From Pseudeuparius sepicola (Eukaryota; Arthropoda; Insecta; Coleoptera; Anthribidae), in the NCBI GenBank assembly GCA_963920635.1, contig OY987305.1:22158876-22222875 (forward strand): a stretch of DNA of 64,000 bases, read 5' to 3'. Every line of letters begins with the position of its first letter. Within the stretch, counting starts at the first letter, position 1. The notes below the pieces were generated by a model, which ran no database searches, had not been told where the DNA came from, and worked only from the letters and a program-made list of their open reading frames with translations. Shown here one piece after another: positions 29,628 to 41,261 of this stretch. A program made the translations under genes and the position numbers.

Positions 29628-32600
29628 ACTTCACCCTACAGCCAAGGCCATTTAAAGGGTGGAATAACATGTAGATAACAAACATAACATGGATCATTAA
29701 TAATTACTCCTAACTAAGTATTAACAAGAAACAACTTAACACTAGAAATAACTTAACACTATGCTGTTGCTTGAGATAAGAACTAGCGAAAAGTTGAGGT
29801 GCTCATATAATAAAACACACATTCAACCACTTCAACTCTTAATTGACCTCAATTAACTTCACCTTACTCCTGCATTCGAATAGAGGAAGTGACCCAATTT
29901 ATGTGTGATTTGAATATGTCGACACTCGAACAAATGGCGTTATAGTTGTTGCAGATATTGTGCATTGGCGAGAACTTCAGCACATTCAGCCTCGGCCTAC
30001 CTGGGTAGAAGGTCTGGTCCTTGCGAGCTGAGATTCGAGGCACGAGAAAATTTAAGTTTGCCAGCAACTGAGGGCTGTCCACGACATTTGATATTAATTT
30101 ATGAAGAAACACAACCGAGTAACCAGACCTTCTCACCTGCAAGCTTGTTAACTTGTGTCTAGACAACAGTTCGTCGCTCGGCGTACCTATCTCCGGGTAC
30201 CTGTTATCTAACCTGTAAGACAGATATTTGAGAAATCTCCTTTGGACTTTTTCCAAATTATTGACAAATACTTGATGGTAAGGGCACCATACTAGGGACG
30301 CATATTCTAGTTTCGACCTTACAAAAGCAAAGTATAATAATTTCATAGTGGAAATGTCACGAAAATCGCGTGAGTTCCTAATAATAAACCCATAGGCCTT
30401 TAGGGCACGGGTGATTACCGATTCAATATGATTAGAAAAACTAAGTTTTTGATCAAAAATTACACCTAAATCGGCGATTATGTGAGGACGTGAAAGTGTA
30501 ATTGAATCTAGTTCATAATTGAAAACAAGGGTCTCGGTCTTTAAAGAGTATGACATAACACTGCACTTCTGTGGATTGAGCGGGAGACGATTTTCATGAC
30601 ACCAAGCACTGACATTGGAAATATTTCTCTGCAGGGAGGTACAATCACGCACGTTCGAGATGGAAGAAAAGATTTTGAGGTCATCCGCGTAAATCAAGTA
30701 ATCAGTATCTAGGACCGTGGAAATGTCATTAAGAAACATGTTAAACAGAAGTGGCCCCAAATTAGATCCTTGGGGAACTCCGGATGTAGCAGTGTAGACC
30801 TCAGATCTAGATCCATTGCAGACGACAAACTGTTGCCTATCAGTAAGGTAGGACCTAAAGAATTCAACTAATGAATGTGATAAACCAAACTCAGATAGTT
30901 TCCTAAGCAGGATGGTATGGTCTAATCTGTCGAAGGCTTTACTAAAATCTGTGTAAATAACATCGGTTTGTTCCTGATTATCCATAGATTCAGCTATATA
31001 TTGGGTAATCTGAATTAGATTGGTAGTAGTAGAACGTCCCTTCATAAACCCATGTTGGTGAATCGTAATGTATCGTTTCACATGGAAATACAGGTGTTCG
31101 TGAAGCAGAATTTCAAATAACTTTGCAAAGTTACAAATAATAGTTATAGGTCTGTAATTGATGACATTGCTGCGATCGGATTTTTTAAATACCGGTGTCA
31201 CCTTGGAAAGTTTCCAGGTATTAGGAAATCTTCCTGATTGCAGACTGAGATTAAACAGTTTGGCCAAAGGGCTAGCAAGAACACAGGCACAGTCACGCAC
31301 CAGAAAAGCAGGAATTTGATCAGGCCCTGATGTAATTTTGGGTTTGAGTTTTTTAGACGCACTGAGAATATCCGACTCAGTAAAAACAGGAATCAGAAGG
31401 TTAGGGTTGACTGACAAATCAATATTACTAGCAGTCATAGATGGTAAAACATATGAATCACTAAAAAACTCTGCGAAAGCATTACTAATTTTATCGCTAG
31501 TGGTTAGTGTTTCACCATTATATGTCATTTGCAGAGGGATGGCGGGCTTACTTTTTTTAGAGTTTACAAAACTCCAAAATTTGTTTGCATTACCAGCCAC
31601 AGTCTCCTCACAGTTTCTAACGTAGCGCCTATATGAAATGTCAGTATCAACTTTAACACGCAACCTTAGTCTTTTATAATCAGCTAGTGCACCGCCGTCA
31701 TCATACTTTTTGTACCTGCGAAATGCCTTACCTTTTAATTTTAAGTTGCTAATAATATTCTTGTCATACCAAGGAGGATAATTTCGCTTAAAAGTACGAG
31801 TACATTTGGGAACGCAGCAATCAAACACTTCGGTTAATTTACCATAGAAATAATTACATGCATCTTCGATGCTATCCAATCGGTATAGCGGGTCCCACGA
31901 TATATTTGAGAGAATTTCGTAAAGTAACGGAAAGTTTGCACGACGAAAATTATATAAACCAATAATACTATTACCAGGGACATCTCTTCTTTTAACTCGA
32001 TCTGATCTAAACATTATATCAAGGGCAGGGTGAGGGGTGTCCTCGGGCACGAGTGGACCCACCGACTGCTCAACCGAGCAAATGAGATTGCTCCACACCA
32101 GATCCAATAACCTTAGATAACTATTGAAAACATAGTTGTACTGATTTAAAATAAAAACGTCAGCAAGTTGCGCTAGAGCACCCAATTGTCCACTCATATC
32201 GCCAGTTTCAATGTATCGGCTATATTCTGGTAGGTTAAAATCTCCGACAATTATAATATCGTGGTCGTACAAGCATGAAAGTGATTCGAGTGCGTCAGTC
32301 AATTGAACGTATTCCACCATCGGTGTCTGAGGCCGAATGTACACACACACAATACAGAACCTGCAAAAACCAAACCGCAATGTTACAACTATAACGTCAA
32401 TATTAGGAGACAACTGATTAAACATAGTATTATCGTCAGTTTTTACTATTTTAGGAGAATATTTAGTTTGAACTCCAAGAGCAACTCCACCCCCCTTGCT
32501 CCAGTTCAACGCCTGATAATCACGATCAGCACGGAAAACCTCATAATTTGAAGGAAATATTTCCCCACTCAGGATAGAGACATCCAGTGACGTTTCCGAG

Positions 32601-32651
32601 AGAGCTATTGCGTCATACTCGCTACAGGATATAGAATTGAATATGGCTGTA
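29586..32651 (-). mobile_element. 5'-truncated LINE inserted in the polymerase gene
   Basis: POLB coding is interrupted between 29585 and 32652, with only GTT shared at the two junctions, so the target duplication is 3 bp or absent. The 3' end carries an (ATTT)n tract on the plus strand (29586-29623), i.e. an AAAT-type tail on the element strand. The 5' end starts inside the endonuclease domain, the usual result of incomplete reverse transcription. Confidence 0.85.
29864..32651 (-). CDS. LINE ORF2, endonuclease (N-truncated) and reverse transcriptase
   Basis: An open frame of ~930 codons with no stop. The endonuclease starts at about YDAIALSETSLD, lacking its first ~20 residues, then has KGGGVALGV and IIIVGDFNLPEYS. 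The reverse transcriptase includes NVINYRPITII, VIYTDFSKAFD, GVPQGSNLGPLLFN and the catalytic YADD. The C-terminal region with RSKLEYASLVWCPY is typical of Jockey/CR1-group insect LINEs. The frame runs into POLB sequence upstream, so codons above 32651 are not its own. The undamaged frame points to recent insertion, but without a 5' end the copy is dead as a mobile element. Confidence 0.88.
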
Positions 32652-35422
32652 GTTTTCTTTGGGGTAATTAGAAGTATCAAACTGATCCAAATTATTTTTT
32701 ATATCTTCGTAGAAATTTTCGGTAGTTACCTCCAATATAAAAGAATCTGTATCCATATATAATAAACTAATATTGTCACCATACTTAGGTTTAAGATACT
32801 CATAGTAAAAATTATACATAACAACTTTTGAAATATCTAAAATCGAGAAACCTACATATATCGGTTTATTGTACAATACAGAAACTGTCTGCAATTGAAC
32901 TGCTATTAAATTTTCAGAAAATACCGCGAGATCTTTAAAATGAGGTTTCGCTATTAACTTTTCCGCAGAATGTGCATTTCCATGTGATTTCCAATGGGAA
33001 ACAAGTTTAACATTTACGCGTTTTTCTACATTTTCTAGTGTTTTTCCGTAAACGCTATTTGTTAACAATTTAACTTGATTTTTTTCAAACTTAGATTTTG
33101 CAACATTTCTAATTTGTGTATTTGTGTCTACATATTTGCGAAGCCATGGCGATTGTTTAAACTTAATGGCTCTGTGGATTTTGGTTAATTTTAGACCGAA
33201 TTTCAGACATTGTTTTAGATACATATAATGGATAATATAATTGGATTTGTTTTTTAAATTTGGTATCAATTTGGAACATTTAGAATTCGGCGGTTGAAAA
33301 TTTTCAGGGCAAAACGGCAATTCATTGTGATATGCATGCAAATTTTCAGGGTACTCTATATCTACTTCAAAAACATAACCTATAGGCGAGGTGTCGGAAA
33401 GAGCTGATATATCTAGTTTATCAATTTCGTCCCTAGAAACCCAAACTAAGTCTCCTTCTGGCAAGTACTGACGCATGGCGTATCCGTAGAGGTTTGTGGC
33501 GTCCAGATACATTATGTAACTATTTTCTTTTGTAGGATTAAAGTTGTCTAAAAATTGATTATTGGCTTCTGACTTTCTAGAAACACAGGTACTTATACCA
33601 CCTCTAATGCCCTTTTTAAAAAAATGTATAGCATCTGGATCAGTGAGTAACTCCAAATTAACATCTGTTAATTTAAGCATCGCGTCCCAGCTTAGGCTAG
33701 GAGAAGTCAGATACTGACAAGGGTCTAATTTGTAAATTTTAATACTATTTTCTCTAAAGTTTTCGAAAATGTCCGATAGGATCAATACATCCGATTTCAA
33801 ATAAATGTCACTATAGTCGCCTAGAGTTTTACAGTTAAATAAGTTCCATACTTCTTCAGCTCGTACATAATCTTCCTGAGAGATATTTTCAGCAGTCAGC
33901 TCATTATAGAATTTATCAATTGTTGGTAATGATTTTTCTGTTAATTTTTCAAACGAATCTACATAAGAATAAGGAAATACCCCCTTTTGTCTAATATACT
34001 GAAATTTAAGGTCATCAGGAAAAGCTTTTCTGATTTCCTTACACTGCCCATCCTCTAATACCCCAGATATAACTTCCAGGGACTCTGGTAAAAATTGCAG
34101 AGAATCTATGAACCTAAGTTTTAGTCTTAATTTACTTTTCTTATCCATCAGAATTTGTTTACTAAATGAAATATATTTTTCTTTAGTTTGTGCTACTACA
34201 TCAATGCTTTCTTTATTGTAGCATAATGATTTCACAAACAAATGGCAATCATAGTTTTTTAAATTGTGTAAAATTACAGGAATAAATTCTGGAGGTTTAA
34301 AATGCAAATTACAAATGAAGTGGCAGGGACCGCGGTAATCTCCACTCCAATGGCAATGATCTCTACACTTTTTTAAGTTCTGAGTATCCCCAAATGGTTT
34401 TTCGCAAATATAACATTCTGTGGCATTATCATACCGGCTTTGTTGGGATAAAGTTAAAGGTTTCATAGGAGTGTTTCGATTAGAAAATTTTAAATATAAA
34501 TCTTTAACATCTTCTTCTATCCACTCAATAAACCTACGAGCACAGTTCTCGCCTCTATAGATTTTGAATTTGGATAAAGTATCATCAAATGAACATTTCA
34601 CGTAATATGCAAAAGAGTGTGGAATATGCTCGGAAGTTTTAATTGTGTAGCTAGAATTAGGTTCTAAGGAATCTTTATCATTTGCAATAGGCTTTAAGAT
34701 ACTTTCGAAATCTGCATAAACTACTATGGGGACTTTAAATTGTTTTTGAATATTTTCGAATTTGGATATGTTTGCGGGACAATAATTTCCAAATTTATCT
34801 AATATCATATTATTTGAAGGGAAGTCAATCCTTACAAAATTACAGTCATTTTCGGAATGTCTTTGCAATTTGTCGAAAGTTCGAAAATTTTGTAAACAGC
34901 CGTCGCAAAGGTGTTTTTTATTCGCATGTTTGGATATTTGTGAGAATACTAATTTACCAAGATCTTTTATACAACAATAGTGATAATTTCCGAGACCATC
35001 CTCCACTAGTAATAAATTGACATGCAAATTTTTCTTTTGCTTTGAATAATATAGGGGTCCGACAATCTCCAAAATCCGTTTGTTTAATTTATAAAAAGTT
35101 TCTATACCGTATACATTTACAGATACATTATTTTGCCCCTCAAATTTTTGAATATCTCGTAAGTTGACAGGAAATTTTATGTCCATAAAATTAAAAATAT
35201 TTCTAAAGTTTGGATAAGAACCTGGTTTGTTGGGTTTTCCTGAGGGTTGACACACTGCCGATACCATCGCATATCCAAAACAATATTGGTCGTTATTTTG
35301 TACGTTGATGACTGATTTCGTGTTTTGAATTTCTCTGGGTAGAGGAATGTATGAAGATCCACGCAAAGGAGAGTATTTGTTTATGTTTATCTCCAGATGT
35401 AGGATTTCTATTAGAATCCAAC

Positions 35423-35489
35423 CTGAAATAATAATTAAAATAATTAAAAATAATTCTGTCGTCGCTGGAAAATAATTTAAAACCCTTAC
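35423..35489 (-). other. POLB intron 3 (67 bp)
   Basis: On the complement it starts GTAAGG and ends TTATTTCAG with AT-rich interior; joining its flanks keeps the POLB frame (phase 1) and joins SG to the next exon at a Trp codon. Confidence 0.85.
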
Positions 35490-35927
35490 CAGATTCTCGC
35501 TCCGCTAGCGAGTCAGATTTCTCCTTAATTATGACAAACAAGTTATCATACAATTCACTAAGGTCAGTAGCCCTGACAACAATCTCAAAAGGTGTGCCAA
35601 ATGATTTCACTTCGGTCACATCCAGTGATTTTGAATAGTATACACCATATAACTCTATATTAACTTTCAGGCTGGAATGTTTCAATTGTTGTTGGGTAAT
35701 AAGTCTGATAACAGAACTCTTAATTTCATCCTCAAATTCTTTTAAATCTATAGTATACTGTCGAGGGGTGATTTTGTAGCTTGCGATTCTACATTTGAAC
35801 GCACTCCGTAAAATTTCTATTCTATCTTCTAGCGGATGAAAACTTTTTGCCTTATGAGAATTTGTTCGCAAATGTTTAGCCCACAGGTTTGTTGGAATAT
35901 TTATTTTACAGAATGTGCAGTATGATT

Positions 35928-35980
35928 CTAAAAGAAATATTTTATTAGTGAAATGATACTACAATTTAAAAATATTTTAC
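35928..35980 (-). other. POLB intron 2 (53 bp)
   Basis: On the complement it starts GTAAAA and ends CTTTTAG; flanking exons stay in phase 1. Size is near the lower limit for insect introns. Confidence 0.75.
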
Positions 35981-36010
35981 CTTGAGGCGTTCCATATATC
36001 AATGGATCAA

Positions 36011-36071
36011 CTAAAAATAAACAAAAAAAAAATTTTAAATCAACTAACAAACCCTATTTAAAATAACTTAC
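36011..36071 (-). other. POLB intron 1 (61 bp)
   Basis: On the complement it starts GTAAGT and ends with a T-rich tract and TTTTTAG. It bounds a 30-bp exon (35981-36010) that keeps phase. Confidence 0.8.
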
Positions 36072-36445
36072 GTGCTATAATGTAGTTTTCTATTTCATTT
36101 GTGGATGGCAGTAAATTTTTGTTCGTACAGTTGTTAATAATGTGTTTCTTGGTGTTCGATTTAGTTGTAAATTCTTGCAAACAAAGCGAGCATAAAAAAG
36201 CCATTCTGCTAGAAACAAACAAACTAAACAGCATAGAAAAAATACTTATAAAAAGCAAAATAAGCATATATATTAGTCTAAGCATCTACTCTAATACAAA
36301 AGCATATACACTAATCTAAAAGGATCTACTCTAATCCAAAAGCATATTTGATAATTCTAAAAGCAATTTTTGTTGTCGCAATATATAATCAAATAAATGT
36401 TTGTTTAAATTTTGAGTATTGATATTTTCTATTAAATTTATAAAA

Positions 36446-36811
36446 TTAAAAAGCAGAGATTTTGTTAAGGCAGCACTTCTTATAAATGTTTTTTTTATTG
36501 AAGTTTGTTACTTTTCCTACTTGTAATTTTATTTTTAATATATTTATTTTGTCACTGATAGAATTTAAATTTAAAGGTTCAGCCGCATTCCAAGCATTCA
36601 CGTCAAAATCTGTATATTGTGATATTGAATTTGAGAAATTAAATTGTTCTATTTTCTTCTCGGATTCCTGTAAAATTTCCATTAATTTCGTTACTGCTTC
36701 ATTTAGTTCTAAATTTTCGGAATTTATATCTGAAGAACTTGAGCCAGACTGTTCTAAAGAATTTGGTTCAGATTCTTCTAATGAATTTTGTGCAGGAATG
36801 TAATTATCCAA
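36446..36811 (-). CDS. Hypothetical acidic Ser-rich protein
   Basis: The frame encodes ~121 residues from 36811 (non-ATG in the strict sense; ~13 further codons are open upstream). The first third is rich in Ser and Glu (LEESEPNSLEQSGSSSSDI), followed by a helical segment with coiled-coil character (VTKLMEILQESEKKIEQF) and a basic tail. No family is recognised. It could be the last exon of a spliced gene, since no ATG is visible before the upstream stop. Confidence 0.35.
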   Translation of the reverse strand: MDNYIPAQNSLEESEPNSLEQSGSSSSDINSENLELNEAVTKLMEILQESEKKIEQFNFSNSISQYTDFDVNAWNAAEPLNLNSISDKINILKIKLQVGKVTNFNKKNIYKKCCLNKISAF

Positions 36812-36849
36812 AAAATCAGATATTTCATCATGAAGAAATTTCTCTACTC

Positions 36850-37266
36850 TTCTTCAAACTTAAGTATAATTTCAGTACAAATATGACAATTTGGCAGATC
36901 GTGGATTAAGCATATGTTTGAAAAACTGTTCATTTTTAAGAAAAAAAAAACCGTTGTTTTCAGAAAAGTAACAAAATTTAAAAAAACTATTATTAGCAAA
37001 AGTAAGAAAATTATTAGTACTAAAGAAAATTACCTCTAAACACCTATACGCACTCACTAATAGTAATAGTACTATTAAGCACACTAACTAATAGAAATAA
37101 TACTTTTAAGCACACTAACTAAAATAGATATATGCATACGGCAAACATGCGTTAAAAGCAATCGAATGATAATGGTTGGTCATGTGTAGGGTCCATCTAT
37201 ATATATAAAAACCCGTACTTTTCAAAATACAGAGACTTGCAAAAGTTCGTGCCCAGTATCATTGCA
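36850..37266. promoter_or_regulatory. Intergenic region with a strong TATA box at ~37199-37212
   Basis: TATATATATAAAAAC at about 37199-37212 is followed ~30 bases later by plausible initiator sequence and by a short ORF at 37267. Repeated GCACACTAACTAATAG-type segments occur at 37048-37125. Confidence 0.45.
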
Positions 37267-37353
37267 ATGGCAGAATATAACAACAGTTATTATTTAAATG
37301 ATATTTTTGTTGTGTATAATCTAAATCAACTTAAGTATCTATATAGATATTAA
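37267..37353 (+). CDS. Possible 28-residue peptide downstream of a TATA box
   Basis: ATG at 37267, ~55 bases after a strong TATA box, encodes a Tyr/Asn-rich 28-residue peptide. No family is recognised; the promoter could instead drive a non-coding or spliced transcript. Confidence 0.25.
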   Translation: MAEYNNSYYLNDIFVVYNLNQLKYLYRY

Positions 37354-38390
37354 TAATCACAGAATCGATAGAGAAAAATAGATTTTATACAGATATATTG
37401 TTACTGTAAATATTTCTAAAAATGTATTTTGTCTCTTGTATTATTAAACTGATTTTTCAATTTTTAACCACAAATAAGTATTTTTTAATATAGTTCTTTT
37501 ATTTTCTAAAGGTTATCCTTTCCTACTAATTATTTCCACAAATTTTTGGTTCTGCATTTTTGTTAATCCCAATATTATATACAATGTTGTAAAACTTTCG
37601 CTGTGACTGACATTAATACAGTGAAACTTTCTGAAAAGAGAATAAAAAAGAGAATATAAAGTTTGCATACTCTGCATCAACTTTCATCCAAAGAAAAACA
37701 AAACAGAGCTTTCTCGATTAAAAGACATTCATCGGAGATCATATGCGTAGGTTTTTTTTGTTTCATTTATGCTCTTGAAACGTGGATCTTATAATATTAT
37801 TTCGAGCAGAAATCATAGTTACCTCGCAGCTTCCAGCAAAAATGTTTAATATAATTTATATCAACCTTTTAATCCCATTTATATAAACATGTTCAATGCG
37901 ATTTTATATCTAAGAAGTATATTCGACGCCGCCACTGTATGCAACTATGTTGCATAAATTTTGGATGCATCTGTTATTATAACGGTATTGAACTTTCGCT
38001 ACCTGCTTACGCTTACCAGCTGCATTTTTATTTCATTCACTTTCTTGCGGGTCGGGTGCGACCTAGTTTCGAAACATACTCGAGTTTCCCGTGATGTCTC
38101 ATTTCAGTTTTAAACGTTGTCGGTTTATCTTCGTGTCGCGGCGAACTCAGAATATTTTTTGCAAAGATATTTGACAATACGTACAGATTGTGGGACTTTT
38201 TTAAATGTCTCTAAACTTATGTACTGTCAGATTTATTTTGTTATCTCAACAAAGATTGTGTTTTGCGATGTGTTGGGGTGAGTTATTCTAATTATTAACC
38301 TTTTTTGTTTCTTATTATAATTCAAAACTAAACGGAAACCCAAACAATCGAAATTTGTAGCGTAAAAACTCGTTTGCATAGTAAAGAAAT
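37354..38390. other. Non-coding part of the Polinton
   Basis: No open frame of note and no repeat on inspection. This is the largest gene-free stretch of the element. Confidence 0.5.
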
Positions 38391-38815
38391 ATGTTTGATC
38401 CTTCTGTGTAAACTAGATTCATTTCTGTATTCATAGGAACAGGTGTTTGAATATTATTATAATTGTACCTGTTTTTAAAATACCATGAAGCATTATTTTT
38501 GCCTTTTCGAGTACAAAGTTAAATGATATGTTGAATGCGATATTCTAGGGGATTTTCTGTCTCCATTATTTCCATGAATAAATCGATAGGGATCCAAAGA
38601 ATAAATATATATATAGGTAAAAGAGATTGAATTAAATTTTGTTTCTATTTAGGGGATCTATTTTTCTGTTTGATCCTTCTGTGTAAACTAGATTCATTTC
38701 TGTATTCATAGGAACAGGTGTTTGAATATTATTACAATTGTACCTGTTTTTTAAAATACCATGAAAAATTATTTTTGCCTTTTCGAGTTCATGATTAAAT
38801 CGATAGGGATCCAAA
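38391..38815 (-). repeat. Direct duplication of a ~130-bp segment, overlapping a small ORF
   Basis: Positions ~38391-38520 and ~38668-38795 are near-identical, both containing TTTGATCCTTCTGTGTAAAC and GGAACAGGTGTTTGAATAT, with a few substitutions and small indels. Both copies end near GATAGGGATCCAAAGAAT-type sequence. Confidence 0.75.
38632..38814 (-). CDS. Hypothetical 60-residue protein in the duplicated segment
   Basis: ATG at 38814; the product starts MDPYRFNHELEKAKIIFHGI. The second copy of the segment (38391-38590) retains an ATG and the first codons but then diverges and is broken, so this may be the functional member of a duplicated small gene. No family is recognised. Confidence 0.35.
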   Translation of the reverse strand: MDPYRFNHELEKAKIIFHGILKNRYNCNNIQTPVPMNTEMNLVYTEGSNRKIDPLNRNKI

Positions 38816-38933
38816 GAATGAGGATATATAATAGGGAGTGAATTCAGAATGCTATAAATAATTACATAATTTATTAACTAAATACGTACAATAAAATAAG
38901 TACAATAAAAATAAAAATGTATATATTTTTTAA

Positions 38934-39203
38934 TTATGATGTGACAAATTTCGCCATTCGAATGCGTTCCCTCTCACGAAACGCCTTTTTTGCACTTTTG
39001 CTCTTTGTCGTAGGAAATCTTATGATGTTTTTGTTATCGAGTTGTGGCACGTACATTTCTTCTCCGTCCTGGCCCCACGCAATCCAATACTCCTGATCTT
39101 GTGTTTTCCTATTCTCCATTTCTAATGTTTTTTTGTTCTTGTATTCATCATACATCCACAACCTTGTCTCTTCTTCAATTGCTTGTTGCAATGCAAAATT
39201 CAT
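38934..39203 (-). CDS. Hypothetical 89-residue protein next to the right inverted repeat
   Basis: Intact frame starting MNFALQQAIEEETRLWMYDE. It has a helical, charged N-terminus, a compact segment EYWIAWGQDGEEMYVPQL that could form strands, and a basic Arg/Lys C-terminus. A TTTATAAAGG TATA-like box lies on the complement ~35 bases upstream (about 39235-39244). It is the outermost gene at the right end, transcribed inward, mirroring the 18709 gene at the left. Function unknown. Confidence 0.55.
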   Translation of the reverse strand: MNFALQQAIEEETRLWMYDEYKNKKTLEMENRKTQDQEYWIAWGQDGEEMYVPQLDNKNIIRFPTTKSKSAKKAFRERERIRMAKFVTS

Positions 39204-39399
39204 GTTGACTAAATAATATTCGTGTAAATTAGTACCTTTATAAAGTTAATTCCCCTCTTGAATGAAATTGAGATCAAGGAGAAAATTTGAGATTGTAGAA
39301 ATGGGGATCGCTGAAAATGTCTGGATGTGCCTTACGGAGTGGGGGACCAATAGAATTTCTAGTTATGGAAAAGGACTTGGTTTGAAACGTGGTGGAGGG

Positions 39400-39611
39400 T
39401 GTGGCTTAAAAAGTGGGGGATCAATAGAATTTGTAGGTCACGGATGAGGGCTTGGTTTAAGAAATGGGGGAAACCATTGAAAATATTAGGGAGATGTGGT
39501 TTCGGGGGTGGGGGACCAATAAACATCTGAAGGAGGCGTGGCTTGAGGAGTGGGGGGCCAATGAGATATCTAGGTCACGGATCAGGCCAGCACCATCCAT
39601 AACCCACTACT
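39400..39611 (-). repeat. Right terminal inverted repeat of the Polinton
   Basis: Inverse of the left repeat. Further GGGGGACCAATAGAATT-type repeats extend inward to about 39330, showing that the end consists of several degenerate ~50-60-base units. Confidence 0.95.
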
Positions 39612-39617
39612 AAAAGG
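39612..39617. repeat. Right target site duplication AAAAGG of the Polinton
   Basis: Identical to 18345-18350; lies inside the env transmembrane-region codons of the errantivirus. Confidence 0.9.
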
Positions 39618-41150
39618 TAAAATATGACAACTGATATGATTACATAAATTAAAATTGTCCAGACACCAATTTTATGATAATATACAGGGGTTGATAATAA
39701 GTTTTCATTTTCTATTTTCTGATTTTCAATTTTCTTTATAATGCTATTAATTTTTTCAGTATGCAAGGTATTTAAACTTATTGGTGGAATGTTTCGTAGC
39801 TTAGTAGCGTAGTTATTTCTTTGATTTTTATATGATTTTATAGTGATATCGTCTAGTGTTAATAAACATTGCATTTCTAGTTCTACCAAATATGTTCCTT
39901 TCATAAGTATATTATTTTTGTTATTTTCACATTCTTTAAAAGCTAATGTTTCTTTAGGAACTATAATAATCCATTTATTGATTTCAACATATTTAACTTA
40001 AATTTCCGTTATATTGACAGGAATCTGATTACAGGTGTTATTGTGTTTATATCTTAGCAATTCAATTTCGCAAGGGAAAATTGAAGAAAAACTTTCTGTA
40101 TTTATATTAGTACATAAATATTCGTTATTTAATATTTTCTTACAAGGATTTGTTGAGAATCCATAAGATTTTTCATTATACAATAAGTAGTTAGAAGTTG
40201 GAAAAATTACTTTAAATAGATTTTCATGTGGCGTGGGTAAAGGGAACATATGGAATAAAATATATAGGCTTTCTTTTCAGCTAAAGGTACTTCGATTATA
40301 AATATGATTTCTTCAAATTTTACATAACTTTTAATTTCCAAAATTTCTTCAAATATTAATGTGTTCTCTGCTACAGGCTCAAAGGGCAGTTTTTCATTTT
40401 TTATTTTCGAAGCAACATTTTTGATTTCTCTTATTAATAATCTCGGGTGAATAATAGCATTATGAAAGTTATTTAATTTTGCAAAAGATATAGCAACCAC
40501 AATTTCATCTAGGATATCGTATATGTTCTGATACATTAAATAGATTTGTATTAAAATAGTGTGTGTTTGTATTTTAAAAGACATATCAATTGCATTCAAC
40601 TGATATTCTCTCATTATACTTATTATTTCATTTATTTTTGTTTCCAGAATTTGTTGGTTATGAGAAATATTTTTGGAGATACTTCGAAAGGTTTTCATAT
40701 AGTCGGACAATAAAGTTAATTGTTTCTGCATGGCTATTTTCAAGTTATTTTGATTTTGTTTTAACGTTAAAATTTCTGTGTCATATCTTTCGGCGTCTTC
40801 TTGATCAAGGTTTCCTGTTATACTTTTAACTATGCTGCCTAAACCATTTATTAAACCGCGTTTATTCCGATGATTTAATGAGATTGAAGGAGTTATTTGA
40901 AATATTTGTTGTTCGATTTTTTCTTCTATATTATTTATTAAAACAAAAGAATTATAGTATTCATTATTCAATTCAGAGGTGTTCCGTGATGTAGCGATTA
41001 AATTTTTATATTTTAGGGATATATTTTTAAATTCCTTGATTATACTACTAATATTGAATATTTGTACAAAAGTCCAATGATTTATAATTCTTTGAGCATT
41101 TACTAACTTGTAGGGTAGTATACCTGGATTTTCATTCAGGATGTGGAACT
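39612..41150 (-). pseudogene. env: Errantivirus Env (F-like fusion glycoprotein), damaged and interrupted
   Basis: Fragments in two frames on the complement. A furin-type site and fusion peptide start (NKRGLINGLGSI) lies in the 40971-40207 fragment, followed by a coiled coil (KQNQNNLKIAMQKQ). The C-terminal fragment has a membrane helix (IGVWTILIYVIISVVIFYLL). This is the LD130/F-like Env of gypsy-type errantiviruses. Damage: a frameshift near 40210-40245, an in-frame TAA at about 39998, and the Polinton insertion at 39611, after which the last codons lie at 18344-18257. Confidence 0.85.
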
Positions 41151-41261
41151 GGGAATCGACTCGGGTGGAGCATCCAAGGATGAAGTAGGTCCATCTGTAA
41201 TAAGTGGCCTTTTAAGTTCTTGTATATGTATAATTTCATGTTTAGTGGGATCGCCTATTTT

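Larger units (their letters stand above)
29115..36204 (-). pseudogene. POLB: Polinton DNA polymerase B (protein-primed type), spliced, split by a LINE
   Basis: Four exons on the complement: 36204-36072, 36010-35981, 35927-35490, and 35422 downward, phases consistent. N-terminal zinc fingers (CSLCLQEF...H...C; YCTFC...H...H) come first. Numbering from 35366: C2HC finger ~153-175, exonuclease YADFES 217-222, an endonuclease VII-like zinc segment (CYICEKPF, RDHCHWSGDYRGPC) 318-349, palm motif A LDATNLYG 621-628, motif B KLLTNSVYG 766-774, motif C MDTDS 871-875. Coding stops at a LINE (29586-32651); the C-terminal ~160 residues resume at 29585-29115 (VGKFKDEFAG). It would replicate the element by protein priming; this copy cannot. 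Confidence 0.93.
18351..39611. mobile_element. Polinton/Maverick (adintovirus-like) element, 21,261 bp
   Basis: Bounded by ~210-bp terminal inverted repeats starting AGTAGTGGGTTATGG and by a 6-bp duplication. It carries the Polinton gene set: protein-primed-type DNA polymerase B, retrovirus-like integrase, packaging ATPase, cysteine protease, both jelly-roll capsid proteins and a PLA2-type protein. It sits in the env gene of an errantivirus-like LTR element. Integrase, protease, major capsid and PLA2 genes each show a single-base shift or stop, and polymerase is split by a LINE. The nearly identical inverted repeats and exact target duplication imply a fairly recent insertion. Confidence 0.95.
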
